Below are positions 1-8,350 of a stretch of DNA of 31,765 nucleotides, piece by piece. The stretch is from positions 1-31,765 of the IMG/VR virus record IMGVR_UViG_3300019889_000028; one strand, written 5' to 3'. This stretch comes from a virus. The notes beneath the pieces are model-generated. The model worked only from the letters and a program-made list of their open reading frames with translations. It was not told where the DNA came from and searched no databases. Position 1 is the first letter of the stretch. Every line of letters starts with the position of its first letter. The translations under genes were made by a program, and so were the position numbers.

Positions 1-596
1 GGCTTTCTCTGCGCGTTTGCAAAGTTCAACGCGTTGATGTTGGTCGGGGTGGCGCTGGTGTCCGGATCGGTCGCGAACACTTGCGCGTTCGGATAGACGA
101 AATGAAACGAGCCTTGCAGATAACCGACCGCACTTGGCGAGCCGACGATGAAGCCGCCCGAGCCGTTCGGATAGGTGACAACCGCGCTGTTGGTGCCGGG
201 CGGCGTCGCGCTCGTTGGCCGTGGATTGATCCGAAAGGCACCGTTGCCGGGCGCGACGATGGCAATATCCGGCCCCACGGCGTTGTTGCGCGCCATCGTG
301 ACCGGGCCGCTGCCCAGCACAGTCCCCGCCAATTGCGTGCCCGCGCCGCCACCAACCGGGAAGGTAAAGACGGCGTTGTCGATCACCGCATAGATCAGAG
401 TGTCGACCAACAGCGCGCCGCGAAAGTTAGCGCCCGTCGAAGTGCCCCACGGTCGCAGTCCCGGCACGCGCCAGTAGGCGTAGGGCTTGCCAGCGCTGGC
501 CGGTAGCGTCTCCGGATAGCAATTGGTCAACCGGCCGCCCGCAGCCTGCGGAACGCGCCCCGGCGCGTTGAGTAGCGGAAAGGGTACGTCGGTCAT
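1..596 (-). CDS. P22 gp10-like packaged DNA stabilization protein (3' part beyond window)
   Basis: Partial leftward gene: 198 codons are visible from the ATG at 596 and the frame is still open at the window edge. The visible part matches the beginning of the P22 gp10 tail-hub/DNA-stabilization family: an NCYPE segment near the start, a VPGLRP turn, an FRGALLVD strand, a GSGPVTMARNN strand and a later INALNFANAQ segment, comparable to the gp10 pattern I remember. In P22, gp10 plugs the head-tail channel after packaging. The ATG directly follows the upstream stop (TAAATG), implying translational coupling. Family assignment is from motif memory and could be a remote homologue. Confidence 0.72.
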   Translation of the reverse strand, partial: MTDVPFPLLNAPGRVPQAAGGRLTNCYPETLPASAGKPYAYWRVPGLRPWGTSTGANFRGALLVDTLIYAVIDNAVFTFPVGGGAGTQLAGTVLGSGPVTMARNNAVGPDIAIVAPGNGAFRINPRPTSATPPGTNSAVVTYPNGSGGFIVGSPSAVGYLQGSFHFVYPNAQVFATDPDTSATPTNINALNFANAQRK

Positions 597-941
597 TTAG
601 AAATAATTGTTCGCCAGCACTTCATACGTCGGCGTTTGCGCGATCAGGTAGCGCAGCCGCATTTCGTGCTGTTCGACGGCGGCGAGATCGGGCGGCACGT
701 TGGAAAATTCGGCCGCCGCATAGATCGCCAGAATGCGCGCCAAGGTCTCAAACACCAGATTGGGAATGTCGTCGCGATCAGGGATCGCAATGATTTTGGA
801 AGTTTCGGCCAGCACGTCATCAATGCAGCCGTCAATGGTCGTGAACTCAATCGCGCCCAAGGCTTCGCCGGGCACAAACTTTCCCAAGATCGCGGCGGCC
901 TTGTTGACCAACTCTGCCGACGTGTGACTGAGCGATGCCAT
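597..941 (-). CDS. Head-tail adaptor, P22 gp4-like (tail accessory factor candidate)
   Basis: A 114-residue, mostly helical protein between the coat-proximal genes and the gp10-like gene. A helix with ILGKFVPGEAL, then a DDVLAETSKIIAI segment and a long LARILAIYAAAEF helix resemble the order of helices in P22 gp4-type adaptors that bind under the portal. I chose ATG at 941 (MASLSHT) because GAGGG lies about 7 bases upstream; a GTG at 953 is in frame but has no comparable ribosome site. Function is inferred mainly from gene order (coat, small genes, adaptor, gp10-like). Confidence 0.55.
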   Translation of the reverse strand: MASLSHTSAELVNKAAAILGKFVPGEALGAIEFTTIDGCIDDVLAETSKIIAIPDRDDIPNLVFETLARILAIYAAAEFSNVPPDLAAVEQHEMRLRYLIAQTPTYEVLANNYF

Positions 942-954
942 GTTTGCCCTCACG

Positions 955-980
955 AAAAAGGGCCGGTGTTACCCGGCCCT
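955..980 (-). terminator. Stem-loop with T-run, leftward
   Basis: Read leftward, AGGGCCGG pairs with CCGGCCCT across a short loop and is followed by TTTTTCG. It lies between the stop of the 80-residue gene and the ribosome site of the adaptor gene. It would act as an intrinsic terminator or attenuator inside the late operon, so downstream tail genes may need antitermination or read-through. Confidence 0.7.
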
Positions 981-984
981 GCTT

Positions 985-1227
985 TTAGATTTTGGCTTTC
1001 TCGTCCGGAAGGCGCTGCGGCGCTGGCGGCGGCGGCGGGGCCACCTTCGGCTTGGCGTCCTGCGGCTCCGAGCATTCAAAGTGCCGGTTGCCGCGCATCT
1101 TTTCGGCGACGTGATCGGGCACATCGACCTGTTCGGACTTGCCGTCAAAGAAGGTGTGCCCGAACGCTTCAACCACTTTGCTATCGCCGGGCGGAGCGTG
1201 ATAGGTTGCGGTCATTCTCTTCGTCAT
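985..1227 (-). CDS. Small hypothetical late protein, proline-rich tail
   Basis: 80 residues with an N-terminal compact part (GHTFFDGKSEQVDVPDHVAEKM) and a proline/alanine-rich C-terminus. ATG at 1227 follows AGAGG at about 9 bases. I recognise no named family. Its position between the head protein at 1286 and the adaptor suggests a small structural or assembly role. Confidence 0.6.
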   Translation of the reverse strand: MTKRMTATYHAPPGDSKVVEAFGHTFFDGKSEQVDVPDHVAEKMRGNRHFECSEPQDAKPKVAPPPPPAPQRLPDEKAKI

Positions 1228-1264
1228 CGTTCTAACCTCTTGGTTTGACTCTGAATTTTTCCGA

Positions 1265-1282
1265 GTGTTTCATATGAAACAC
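1265..1282. repeat. Perfect 18-bp palindrome resembling parS
   Basis: GTGTTTCATATGAAACAC is self-complementary. Its 16-bp core differs from the chromosomal parS consensus TGTTTCACGTGAAACA only at the two central bases (TA for CG). It sits in the gap between two late genes and has no T-run on either side, so it is not an obvious terminator. Confidence 0.55.
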
Positions 1283-1285
1283 GGC

Positions 1286-1699
1286 CTAGATGATGAAGCC
1301 CCGGAAATACAGTTCCAGAATTCCCGCCGCTGGCGCGCTCGATTGCGTCGTGATGAGCATCTGGACTTCCGTATCCAAGAAGGTCCGGAAAAATGGTCCG
1401 GTTGCCGCCATCGCAGGAAGCGCACCGCCCGCCGCACCAATCGAGGAAGCGGAGAGATAGCGCGCGGTGTTGCCGGGATCACCGAGCGAGAACACAAGCG
1501 CAGTGCCGAGCGCGGGCACGGCCGGGCCGAACATATCGACCACCACGAACTTGCCGGGCAGCATGAACAGCCCGATGACGTTGCCGGTGGTGCCGAGATC
1601 GGCCGCCGAAAGGTTCACCTTGCGGCCATATACTTTCATCGTTCGTGCGAAACCCTCCGCGCCTTGCTGCGGCTGGCCCCAATCTTTCCGATAGACCAT
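1286..1699 (-). CDS. Hypothetical structural protein next to the coat gene
   Basis: 137 residues, rich in small and hydrophobic residues (TTGNVIGLFMLPGKFVVVDMF near residue 40), no membrane signal, ending in LELYFRGFII. ATG at 1699. Immediately downstream of the coat gene but behind a terminator-like hairpin. The beta-rich look and the place after the coat gene suggest a head decoration or minor capsid protein; I do not recognise the family. Confidence 0.6.
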   Translation of the reverse strand: MVYRKDWGQPQQGAEGFARTMKVYGRKVNLSAADLGTTGNVIGLFMLPGKFVVVDMFGPAVPALGTALVFSLGDPGNTARYLSASSIGAAGGALPAMAATGPFFRTFLDTEVQMLITTQSSAPAAGILELYFRGFII

Positions 1700-1726
1700 T
1701 TGTGTTCTCCCTTTCCGGGTGGGGTT

Positions 1727-1764
1727 GACTTAAAAGTCAACGGCGCGGGTTATTCCGCGCCGTT
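1727..1764 (-). terminator. Leftward hairpin after the coat gene
   Basis: Read leftward, AACGGCGCG pairs with CGCGCCGTT around an 8-base loop just beyond the coat stop codon and is followed by GACTTTTAAG. The trailing T-run is short, and a second small inverted repeat (TTGACTT-AA-AAGTCAA) follows, so it may be an attenuator between coat and the 137-residue gene rather than a full stop. Confidence 0.55.
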
Positions 1765-1771
1765 GTAGGGC

Positions 1772-2965
1772 TTACGCTGCGGCCGGTGCGGCGACGAAAC
1801 CCGTCACCATGCCCCAATCAACCAGATCGCCAGCGGTGGCGTTCGGGGTGGCTTGCGGGGCCTTGGCGATTTTGGCGATGCCGTATTGGGTTTCGATGCC
1901 GAGGCCGGTGATGAACTCATAGTCACCATCCTCAAGCGTGGTCGGGCGCGGCATCTGGCCCATTGCGTAAGCCATCGCCGCCTGACCGCAGAGGAAATAA
2001 GGCTCGATATCGACACCACCAGCGCCCGCGCCTTTCAGCAGCAAGCGCTGGGTGATTTCGGGAATGTTCTTGTAGAGGATGCCGTCATATTTCAGCGCCC
2101 CGCCCGTGAAGATCGGGTTGCTGTTGGTCGGGTTGCCCTCGCGCTCGCGAGCGTCGCGATTGGCCTGAAACATGACCGGATCGTTTTGCAGGCTCTTGAA
2201 CGCGCGATCACCGAGGAAGGTGACGTACATTTCTTCATCGAGTTCGGGCAGTTCGTAAGGCGTGATCTTGGGCCGCCCGTTGTACATGCCGGGGTTGTTC
2301 GGATCGACGCCCGACTGTTTTGCCAGTTGCTTCGCCAGCGAACCCGTCGCCGCCGTCATCAGGTCGCCCGTCGCATCCACGTTGGCAATCGCGGTTGCGA
2401 AGGTGGACGAGTAGTTGCCGACCAGCGAGCCGAACAAAATCCGGTCGAAGTTTGCAGCGGTCCACGAATTTTTCTGTGCCGTGGTAGCTTGACTCCAACG
2501 GATGCCGTTGACGCGATTGCCCGGTGCCTGCAAGCGGCCGGGCTGGATCGAGGCGGTGGGGATCGACAACAGCGTGTCGGTCAGATCGTCGCGAACGATG
2601 CGACGCCCCCAGCCGCGCAACAGATCACGCGCGGTCGAACGCACGTTGAACGAGCTTTCCTTGTTGGTGGCCCGATTGTTGGCGACCGCGTTGCGGCCCC
2701 AATCGGCCCACACTGGAAAGCCGTAGCTGTCCATCATTTCTTCATTACCCCGCAGCGTGCCAGCACCGACACCATCGCCGGTCATCTGGTTCACCAGCGG
2801 GATATTGATTTCCTTGCCGTCCGCTTCCAGATCGGCCATGCGGACGATCACGGAAGTAGAGCTATCACCCATGAAGGGGTCGAAGCGCGAGCGCCGCAGG
2901 AAATCCGAAATAACCTGACGGCGGAATTTGATAAGTTCGTTGTTGACGTGATTGGTCGTAAGCAT
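1772..2965 (-). CDS. Major capsid (coat) protein, N4-gp56/DUF4043-like family
   Basis: 397 residues, the expected size for an HK97-fold coat protein. The N-terminus (NNELIKFRRQVISDFLRRSRFDP), IPLVNQMTGDGVGAGTLRGNEE near residue 55, RTTARDLLRGWG-type segment and the YEFITGLGIETQYGIAK strand near the end match my memory of the N4-gp56 / Phage_capsid_3 family. It follows the scaffold gene, as expected. ATG at 2965 has AAGGGG 8 bases upstream; that ribosome site lies inside a 14-bp palindrome (2972-2985). Portal is P22-like while the coat is not, so the head module is mosaic. Confidence 0.82.
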   Translation of the reverse strand: MLTTNHVNNELIKFRRQVISDFLRRSRFDPFMGDSSTSVIVRMADLEADGKEINIPLVNQMTGDGVGAGTLRGNEEMMDSYGFPVWADWGRNAVANNRATNKESSFNVRSTARDLLRGWGRRIVRDDLTDTLLSIPTASIQPGRLQAPGNRVNGIRWSQATTAQKNSWTAANFDRILFGSLVGNYSSTFATAIANVDATGDLMTAATGSLAKQLAKQSGVDPNNPGMYNGRPKITPYELPELDEEMYVTFLGDRAFKSLQNDPVMFQANRDAREREGNPTNSNPIFTGGALKYDGILYKNIPEITQRLLLKGAGAGGVDIEPYFLCGQAAMAYAMGQMPRPTTLEDGDYEFITGLGIETQYGIAKIAKAPQATPNATAGDLVDWGMVTGFVAAPAAA

Positions 2966-3005
2966 GCCGAAAACCCCTTGGGGTTAGCGGCGCAAATCTT
3001 TCTGT

Positions 3006-3860
3006 TTAGCGCCGCTTGGCTGTAACGGCTGCTCGAAACAACTGCTCGTCGGACGGTTCTGTTTGCTGTTCATCCCCGCCGCCTGCGCCGAAATTCGAGA
3101 GCGATGGCATGTTGGGGACCGATGGCATGACGACGGGACGGTTAACGGACTTGCCGTTAGCCGCGCCCTTGGCCTTTTCAATCGCCGCTTTGAGAAATTC
3201 CGGATCGTTCAACGCTTCTTCGCGGGTCTTCTTGCGGAAGCTGTCGAGGTCGCCGCCAATCGAGTTGAGCGTTTCGCGATCATGGTGCCATTTGACAATG
3301 ACGCCATAGGGATCGTGGCTTTGCATGGCTCGATTGTAGAGGCCCCAAATGTTTGGATCGCCGCGCTGCATGCCCTGTTCAAGGGCCTGTCGCGCCGCCA
3401 TCACCTTGTCGTCGCCATGACGTGCAACCGCATTGTCGAGGCTCATCGCCTCGCGAGTGATTTGCAATTCCTGACGAAACTGATCGAAAAACGGAGACAC
3501 TTCCTGCTTGATGAAGCCGGAAGGGTTTTCAAACAGATCGACTTTTTGGGGTTGTTGCGCGGGTTGCGTAGGCTGCTGGCGGCGCTCTAGCGCATCCAGA
3601 CGGCTCCGCAGATCATCGCGCTCCCGCTCTGCCCGCCGTCGTGCGTCGGCTTCCTCGCGCAAGCGGCCGGGCGGCACCGGGGCATTATCCGGGTCCGTGG
3701 TCCTTTGCGTGTCGGGTGGCTGTTGCTCAACAGGTTTTTCCGCTGGCTTGGGCGGTTCTGGCAGTTGCGGGTTTTCAAATTTCTCAAGCGTCGGGGTATC
3801 AAGCGCCTCACGGAATAGATCGCCGTCCGGCGCGTCTTGGCCTTGGGTTATGTCAGTCAC
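3006..3860 (-). CDS. Capsid scaffolding protein
   Basis: 284 residues between portal and coat genes, the canonical scaffold position. Low-complexity, proline/glutamine-rich N-terminal third (PPKPAEKPVEQQPP), a strongly charged coiled coil (REEADARRRAERERDDLRSR), a helical middle and a basic C-terminus (AAVTAKRR), as in scaffolds that bind coat through a basic tail. The start is set at GTG 3860 (VTDITQGQ) because GGAG lies 9 bases upstream; the frame stays open further upstream but with arginine-rich, unlikely sequence. The 149 bases up to the next gene hold nothing I can identify. Confidence 0.72.
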   Translation of the reverse strand: MTDITQGQDAPDGDLFREALDTPTLEKFENPQLPEPPKPAEKPVEQQPPDTQRTTDPDNAPVPPGRLREEADARRRAERERDDLRSRLDALERRQQPTQPAQQPQKVDLFENPSGFIKQEVSPFFDQFRQELQITREAMSLDNAVARHGDDKVMAARQALEQGMQRGDPNIWGLYNRAMQSHDPYGVIVKWHHDRETLNSIGGDLDSFRKKTREEALNDPEFLKAAIEKAKGAANGKSVNRPVVMPSVPNMPSLSNFGAGGGDEQQTEPSDEQLFRAAVTAKRR

Positions 3861-4009
3861 TTGTCGGTCTCCCCGGAATTGTCGTGATCCGGCTACGTGG
3901 CCGCGCTGTCGCGTGCGGCGGGCGTGTCGATCCAATCCCCGGATCAAAGGGGCGCATCGTTTCGTCGGTGCGGGACGTGGTGCCGCGATATCGTTCGCAG
4001 CGGACGTGT

Positions 4010-4246
4010 TCAAACGGCGGTGATGTCCATCTTGGCGAGTGCGCCGAGGACGGCCGCCCATGTTTCTTGCTTCTCGTACTTCGCGACAATCGGCGCGCAG
4101 CCGGTCAGCGTGATTTCAATCGTGAAACAGTTTTCATCGGGCCATGATTGCAGGCCCATGAACGCCGAGCGGCGAAACATCAGATGCAGCGTGTCGTTGA
4201 TGTAGATGCAAATCGAGGTCAGCCAGACTTCGACGTGCACACTCAT
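4010..4246 (-). CDS. Small hypothetical protein between portal and scaffold
   Basis: 78 residues; ATG at 4246 overlaps the portal stop by 4 bases, so it is translationally coupled to the portal. Alternating hydrophobic strands (VEVWLTSICIYINDTLHLMF; FTIEITLTG) suggest a small beta protein. No family recognised. Confidence 0.6.
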   Translation of the reverse strand: MSVHVEVWLTSICIYINDTLHLMFRRSAFMGLQSWPDENCFTIEITLTGCAPIVAKYEKQETWAAVLGALAKMDITAV

Positions 4247-6264
4247 TCAGGCGTTAAGTTTCGCTGCACTTGCTGCGTCAGCCTGTCGGCGTTGCGGTGC
4301 GCGGTCTCCGTGGCGCGATCTGCGTTGCGGTGGGCATGATCGATGATGCGATCCGCGCCGCGCTGGGCGTGTTCGGCCGCCATCTGCAACGGCGTCATCA
4401 GCGCCTTATGATAGAGCGCGGTGGAGCTGGCGCGCTTGTGCATCGCGGTCGCGTTGGTCTCGTTGATATCGGCCAATTTTTGCGCGATATCGAGCGGGGT
4501 TTGCGGCGGCGGCGGCGCGGACGGCATGCCTTCGGTGCGGGCCTTGGCGGTGTTGAGGACGGTCTGGCTTTGCGTCTTGCCGATGTCGGCCTGCTTCTTG
4601 CCGATGTCGGCTTGCTTGTCCTGCATCGCCAGTTGTTTTGCCATCTGGGCCATCGGGTCCACTTGCCCGACCATCTGTTGCAGCTTTTGCTTTTCCGAGA
4701 CCGGCAGAGAAGAGGCTTCGATGATCGCCTGCGGCGGCACCGGCACGTTGTTTTGCGCCAGCGACATCAAGAGGTCGAACACATCGCCCAAAATGGTTTC
4801 GGAGTCGGGGCCTTCATCCACCTTGATTTCAACGTCGATGTTGCCGAGGAAATTCACCAAAACCGGCACGCCGCTTTCGTTAAGCCCGACGCCGTTGACT
4901 TGCAGGAATTGCGCGACGCCCTGATTTTCGGTTACGCGCAAGAAACGATCCGCCGTCCAGAATTTTTGCGCCGCCATCCAGCATGAGCGGTAGCGCTGCA
5001 ACTTCCACATCCGGAAGTTTTTCAGGAACGGCCCGAGTTCGGCCAGTCCCGCCTGTTGCAGCATGTTGGCGGCGCGGCCCGAGACGTTCTGACCGAATTG
5101 CTGGATCAATTGCTGGTTGGGGCCAAAGGTGTCGATTTCCGCTTTGGCGTCGTTGTAATAATTAGTCTGGTTGATGAATTCCTGATCGGCTTCGATCACT
5201 TCAAGATCGGTGCTTTGCCCGCGATAGACCAAGGTACCATCGGGCCGCGCGGCTTCCCGGCGCGTCACTTCGATATCGTCAACCGTGCCCTCTTTGAGCT
5301 TGATCTGGCGGGTGTTCATGATGTGCATCGCTTTGCTGCGATGCTGGTTCATGGCGTCCTGCGGCCCGCGCATGCGGCGCACAAAACCATAATGGTCGCC
5401 GTCGATATCGATCAGGCAAGAGAACGCATTATATTTGGATATCGACTGCCCGCGCTCGTTGACGAGAGGGCTATCGCCGCTCATCAGTTCGACCGAGCCT
5501 GTGTGCAGGCACCAGCGCCAGATGTTGCCGCGCTTGTACCAGTGATCGATCAGCCGGACGCGCCTGCGGCTGTCAATCCAGAGATTTTCCCGGTCAGTGT
5601 CAAACGCGGTCCAATAGCTGCCGTCACCGTAATCAAGCGAGTCCGCGACCTTGGCCGACGCACCTTCGGCCAGTTCGTCCAGTTCATCGATATCGGCCCA
5701 TTTATAGACGCCGTGATAGCGCGCATCCTGAAACTGCGTTCGCAGTGAGCGCGGATCATAGAAAAAGGTTTTCGGATCAACATAGCCAAATCTTAGATCG
5801 GGGTCGCCCTTGTCGCCCTTTTCCAGCAACAATTCATCGACGCCAATACCGTGGATCAGCGCGTCCTTGCAGCACTCGACTTCCAAATCTTCATTGAAAG
5901 AGGCATCGCAAATGGTGCGGATCACTTGGGTCGCGACTTCCGCGCCCTGTTCGCCGTTCGGCGTGTTCGGGTAGGCTTTCGGATCGGTGCGCAGCCTGCG
6001 GATGGTGCCACTCAAACTATCGATCTTGCGCGCGGTGTGATCGAACGTGATGATCGGCTGATGCCGCTTTTTCAGCGTCCGGATTTGCTGCGCGGTCCAT
6101 TGATCGATGTGATAATAGCGCCAAGACATGCGCTGTTCATCGATTTCGCGGGCCTTCACGGAAGCATAATTCTCAAACTCGCGCCGCCGTCGCGTCAGTT
6201 CTGTCGCACTGTTGCCGTCCGTGTCCCAAGTATCTTGGGAGCCAGCAACTTCGAGGTTAATCAT
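4243..6264 (-). CDS. Portal protein, P22 gp1-like
   Basis: 673 residues, close to P22 gp1 in size. N-terminal helical region with RMSWRYYHIDQWT, a QPIITFDHTARKIDSLSGT segment and the KTFFYDPRS segment fit the P22_portal family. The dodecameric portal forms the packaging channel and the tail attachment point. The C-terminal 45 residues are 11-residue repeats of the type xHAxRxADRxx, consistent with the helical barrel seen in P22 portal. An internal repeat KQADIGK occurs twice in a row near residue 560. ATG overlaps the terminase stop by 4 bases. Confidence 0.85.
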   Translation of the reverse strand: MINLEVAGSQDTWDTDGNSATELTRRRREFENYASVKAREIDEQRMSWRYYHIDQWTAQQIRTLKKRHQPIITFDHTARKIDSLSGTIRRLRTDPKAYPNTPNGEQGAEVATQVIRTICDASFNEDLEVECCKDALIHGIGVDELLLEKGDKGDPDLRFGYVDPKTFFYDPRSLRTQFQDARYHGVYKWADIDELDELAEGASAKVADSLDYGDGSYWTAFDTDRENLWIDSRRRVRLIDHWYKRGNIWRWCLHTGSVELMSGDSPLVNERGQSISKYNAFSCLIDIDGDHYGFVRRMRGPQDAMNQHRSKAMHIMNTRQIKLKEGTVDDIEVTRREAARPDGTLVYRGQSTDLEVIEADQEFINQTNYYNDAKAEIDTFGPNQQLIQQFGQNVSGRAANMLQQAGLAELGPFLKNFRMWKLQRYRSCWMAAQKFWTADRFLRVTENQGVAQFLQVNGVGLNESGVPVLVNFLGNIDVEIKVDEGPDSETILGDVFDLLMSLAQNNVPVPPQAIIEASSLPVSEKQKLQQMVGQVDPMAQMAKQLAMQDKQADIGKKQADIGKTQSQTVLNTAKARTEGMPSAPPPPQTPLDIAQKLADINETNATAMHKRASSTALYHKALMTPLQMAAEHAQRGADRIIDHAHRNADRATETAHRNADRLTQQVQRNLTPE

Positions 6265-7703
6265 AGCGTCATGTGATCCACGGTTCTTAGCTCCGCTCTT
6301 TTGTAGCCATCACGGGGAAGGCGCTTCGCATCGGTTTTGGCCGCCCTGCCCGTCACCATCACGTCAAGCAATTGACCGACCAGCCCGAGCGCATCGGTTT
6401 GGTCATCGTGCTTGACGGCCGGGAACGAGAGCAGTTCGGCGAGGAAATCCGCGATATAGGGCGCGTTCTTTTTGTAGAAGAGACCATCGAGCGCCATGCG
6501 GCCCTGAATGGAGCGCGCCCGCACCGCCTTGTCGCCGCGCACCGGAAACCCGGTGCGATTGACGTACAGGCGGCGCTCGCGCATGCGCTTTTCGAGGAAA
6601 GGACCGACGCCGGATTTGATCTGTCCGTGTTCTTCCGCCCATTCGAGCGGGTGATATTTTTCCAACAGATCGCAGAACGCTTCGATCCACACATCCGAGG
6701 ATTTTTGGCCCCGCCAGACATCCAACAGGTACATATTATTGAGGTGATCGATACCGACCACGACATGCACGGTGTAGTCGCCGCCGTCTTTCGTCACCGC
6801 ATAATCGCTGCCGCCGTAAATCCGCAGATTGACCGGGCTTGGCAGGATATCGATTGGCTTCAACCAATCTTCCTTGAAAAAATCGCCCTCATCCGGGGCC
6901 GGGGCTTGCTGATAAAGCGCGCTCCACACGCGCGGCGGGGTGGTTTCCTGCACGTCCAGCAGTTGCGCGCCATAACCGTAATCGTCATCGCACCATAACG
7001 GCTCACCAATGGCGCGGCCGAGTTGATCGTCAGACTTGGCAAGCGCTGGCAGCGACAACACGGTCCACGGCTGCAAATTCAACGCACGCCCGGCCAAATC
7101 ATCTTCATGCCAGCGGGTTTGGATCAGCACTTGCCGGGCATGAGGAATAAGACGCGGCCGAAAGTCGTTCAGATACCAATCCCACTGCCGGTCACGGACC
7201 AGCGCGCTATCGGCGTCCTGACGCGACCGGATCGGGTCATCGATCAGGCCGAATAACGCTCTAAAACCGGCGATGCCGACGCCTGCGCCAGCCGCCAGAT
7301 ATTCGCCGCCTTGTTGCAGTCCCCAGCGGCCCGCCGCCTGACTGTCGGCCGCCAGAGAGACCTTGAGTTCTTCGGCATGCTCGGACACCAGATTGCGGAC
7401 CCTGCGGCCCCAGCGCTCGGCAAGCTCGACGGTGTGACTGGCCCCGAGGATCATCGCCTTGGGGTTTTGCGCGAACAGCCACGCCGGAAACAGAATGCTC
7501 GCATAGGTCGATTTGGCCGAGCCGGGCGGCATGAACACCGCGAGCCGGTCAATGTCGCCGCGCGCAAGCGCTTCAAGGTGTTCGATCAAAAGGCGATGAT
7601 GCCGGGCCGGGATAAAGCCGTTGGCAAGGCACCATTCGCCGAGACTTCCGCGCAGCCGTCGCCGCCGCAACACTTCGGCTGCGGCCTGCTCCGGGGTGAA
7701 CAT
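6261..7703 (-). CDS. Terminase large subunit (packaging ATPase/nuclease)
   Basis: 480 residues with both domains of a phage large terminase. ATPase: Walker A PPGSAKST at residues 59-66, Walker B-like LFGLIDDP at 150-157, and coupling segment QTRWHEDD near 195. RNase H-like nuclease: SDYAVTKDGGDY at 299-310 and HDDQTDAL around 432-439 provide the metal-binding aspartates. It cuts concatemeric phage DNA and pumps it through the portal encoded next. ATG at 7703; only a weak ribosome site is visible, so coupling to the preceding gene (stop 5 bases upstream) is likely. Confidence 0.93.
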   Translation of the reverse strand: MFTPEQAAAEVLRRRRLRGSLGEWCLANGFIPARHHRLLIEHLEALARGDIDRLAVFMPPGSAKSTYASILFPAWLFAQNPKAMILGASHTVELAERWGRRVRNLVSEHAEELKVSLAADSQAAGRWGLQQGGEYLAAGAGVGIAGFRALFGLIDDPIRSRQDADSALVRDRQWDWYLNDFRPRLIPHARQVLIQTRWHEDDLAGRALNLQPWTVLSLPALAKSDDQLGRAIGEPLWCDDDYGYGAQLLDVQETTPPRVWSALYQQAPAPDEGDFFKEDWLKPIDILPSPVNLRIYGGSDYAVTKDGGDYTVHVVVGIDHLNNMYLLDVWRGQKSSDVWIEAFCDLLEKYHPLEWAEEHGQIKSGVGPFLEKRMRERRLYVNRTGFPVRGDKAVRARSIQGRMALDGLFYKKNAPYIADFLAELLSFPAVKHDDQTDALGLVGQLLDVMVTGRAAKTDAKRLPRDGYKRAELRTVDHMTL

Positions 7704-7707
7704 TTTG

Positions 7708-8052
7708 CTATCGGATTTCCCTGATCGGCACGCCAGCGGCGCGGGCCTGATCTGTCATGTTGCGCGTTCCCTTGCGGCCGGGAAACGCAATGACGAAATC
7801 GGGCTTGGCGTCGTCCAGCATCGCCTTGTTTCTGATCGGGCCAGCGGCGTGACCGAACGCGGCCCAATCGGCCGGATAGGGTGCGGTCATAATATCGCGC
7901 TGTTCGGCCCAGAGCGCGGCCAGACGATCCGCGCCCGGTGCATCGCCGTGGATCAACAGCGTGAAGGGTGTGGTGGCGTGCGCCTCGTCCAGCGCGCGAT
8001 TGAGCCATCGCGCGTCGTCAAATTTCCGGCCACCGCAGACTAGAACACGCAT
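7708..8052 (-). CDS. DUF2493/YspA-type SLOG-fold nucleotide-binding protein
   Basis: 114 residues beginning MRVLVCGGRKFDD, the signature of the YspA/cpYpsA-related SLOG family, followed by LLIHGDAPGADRLAA (GxAxGAD-like) and PDFVIAFPG. SLOG domains bind nucleotides or nucleotide-derived ligands; related proteins occur in defence and stress systems and in many phages, where their job is unknown. ATG at 8052 with AGGA 9 bases upstream. It sits directly upstream of the terminase in the late operon. Confidence 0.8.
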   Translation of the reverse strand: MRVLVCGGRKFDDARWLNRALDEAHATTPFTLLIHGDAPGADRLAALWAEQRDIMTAPYPADWAAFGHAAGPIRNKAMLDDAKPDFVIAFPGRKGTRNMTDQARAAGVPIREIR

Positions 8053-8056
8053 CGCT

Positions 8057-8350
8057 CTATTTCCTCGCGGAGCGCGATATTTCTTGTTCCGCCCATGCGA
8101 CACCCAATCCATCGAGCAGATCGCCGATCACTTGATGCAGCACGGACTCATCGTCCGGCCGATTGCCGTTCTGCGCTTCCATGCCGTCCTGCATGATTTC
8201 ATGCGCAATCCCGAGCATCGCAGCCGCCACCATCATGCCAATCGCATAGCTTTGGCGGTCGTTTTCGGCCAGTTGCGCCACCGAATGAAACGCGCGCATG
8301 CAGCGCTCAATGGCGAGTTTGCCCAAATCCAAAGTCTGTTTGTCAGGCAT
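8057..8350 (-). CDS. Hypothetical late-operon protein
   Basis: 97 residues, predicted helical, with a hydrophobic helix IGMMVAAAMLGIAHEIM (about residues 37-53) that could be membrane-associated or a packed core helix. ATG at 8350 has a strong GGAGG site 5 bases upstream. Overlaps the preceding gene by 8 bases. No family recognised. Confidence 0.62.
   Translation of the reverse strand: MPDKQTLDLGKLAIERCMRAFHSVAQLAENDRQSYAIGMMVAAAMLGIAHEIMQDGMEAQNGNRPDDESVLHQVIGDLLDGLGVAWAEQEISRSARK

Noticed and set aside
3063-5748. Long rightward frames opposite scaffold and portal genes
   Set aside because: Typical mirror frames of high-GC genes, with poor starts and no domain content, against strongly supported leftward genes.
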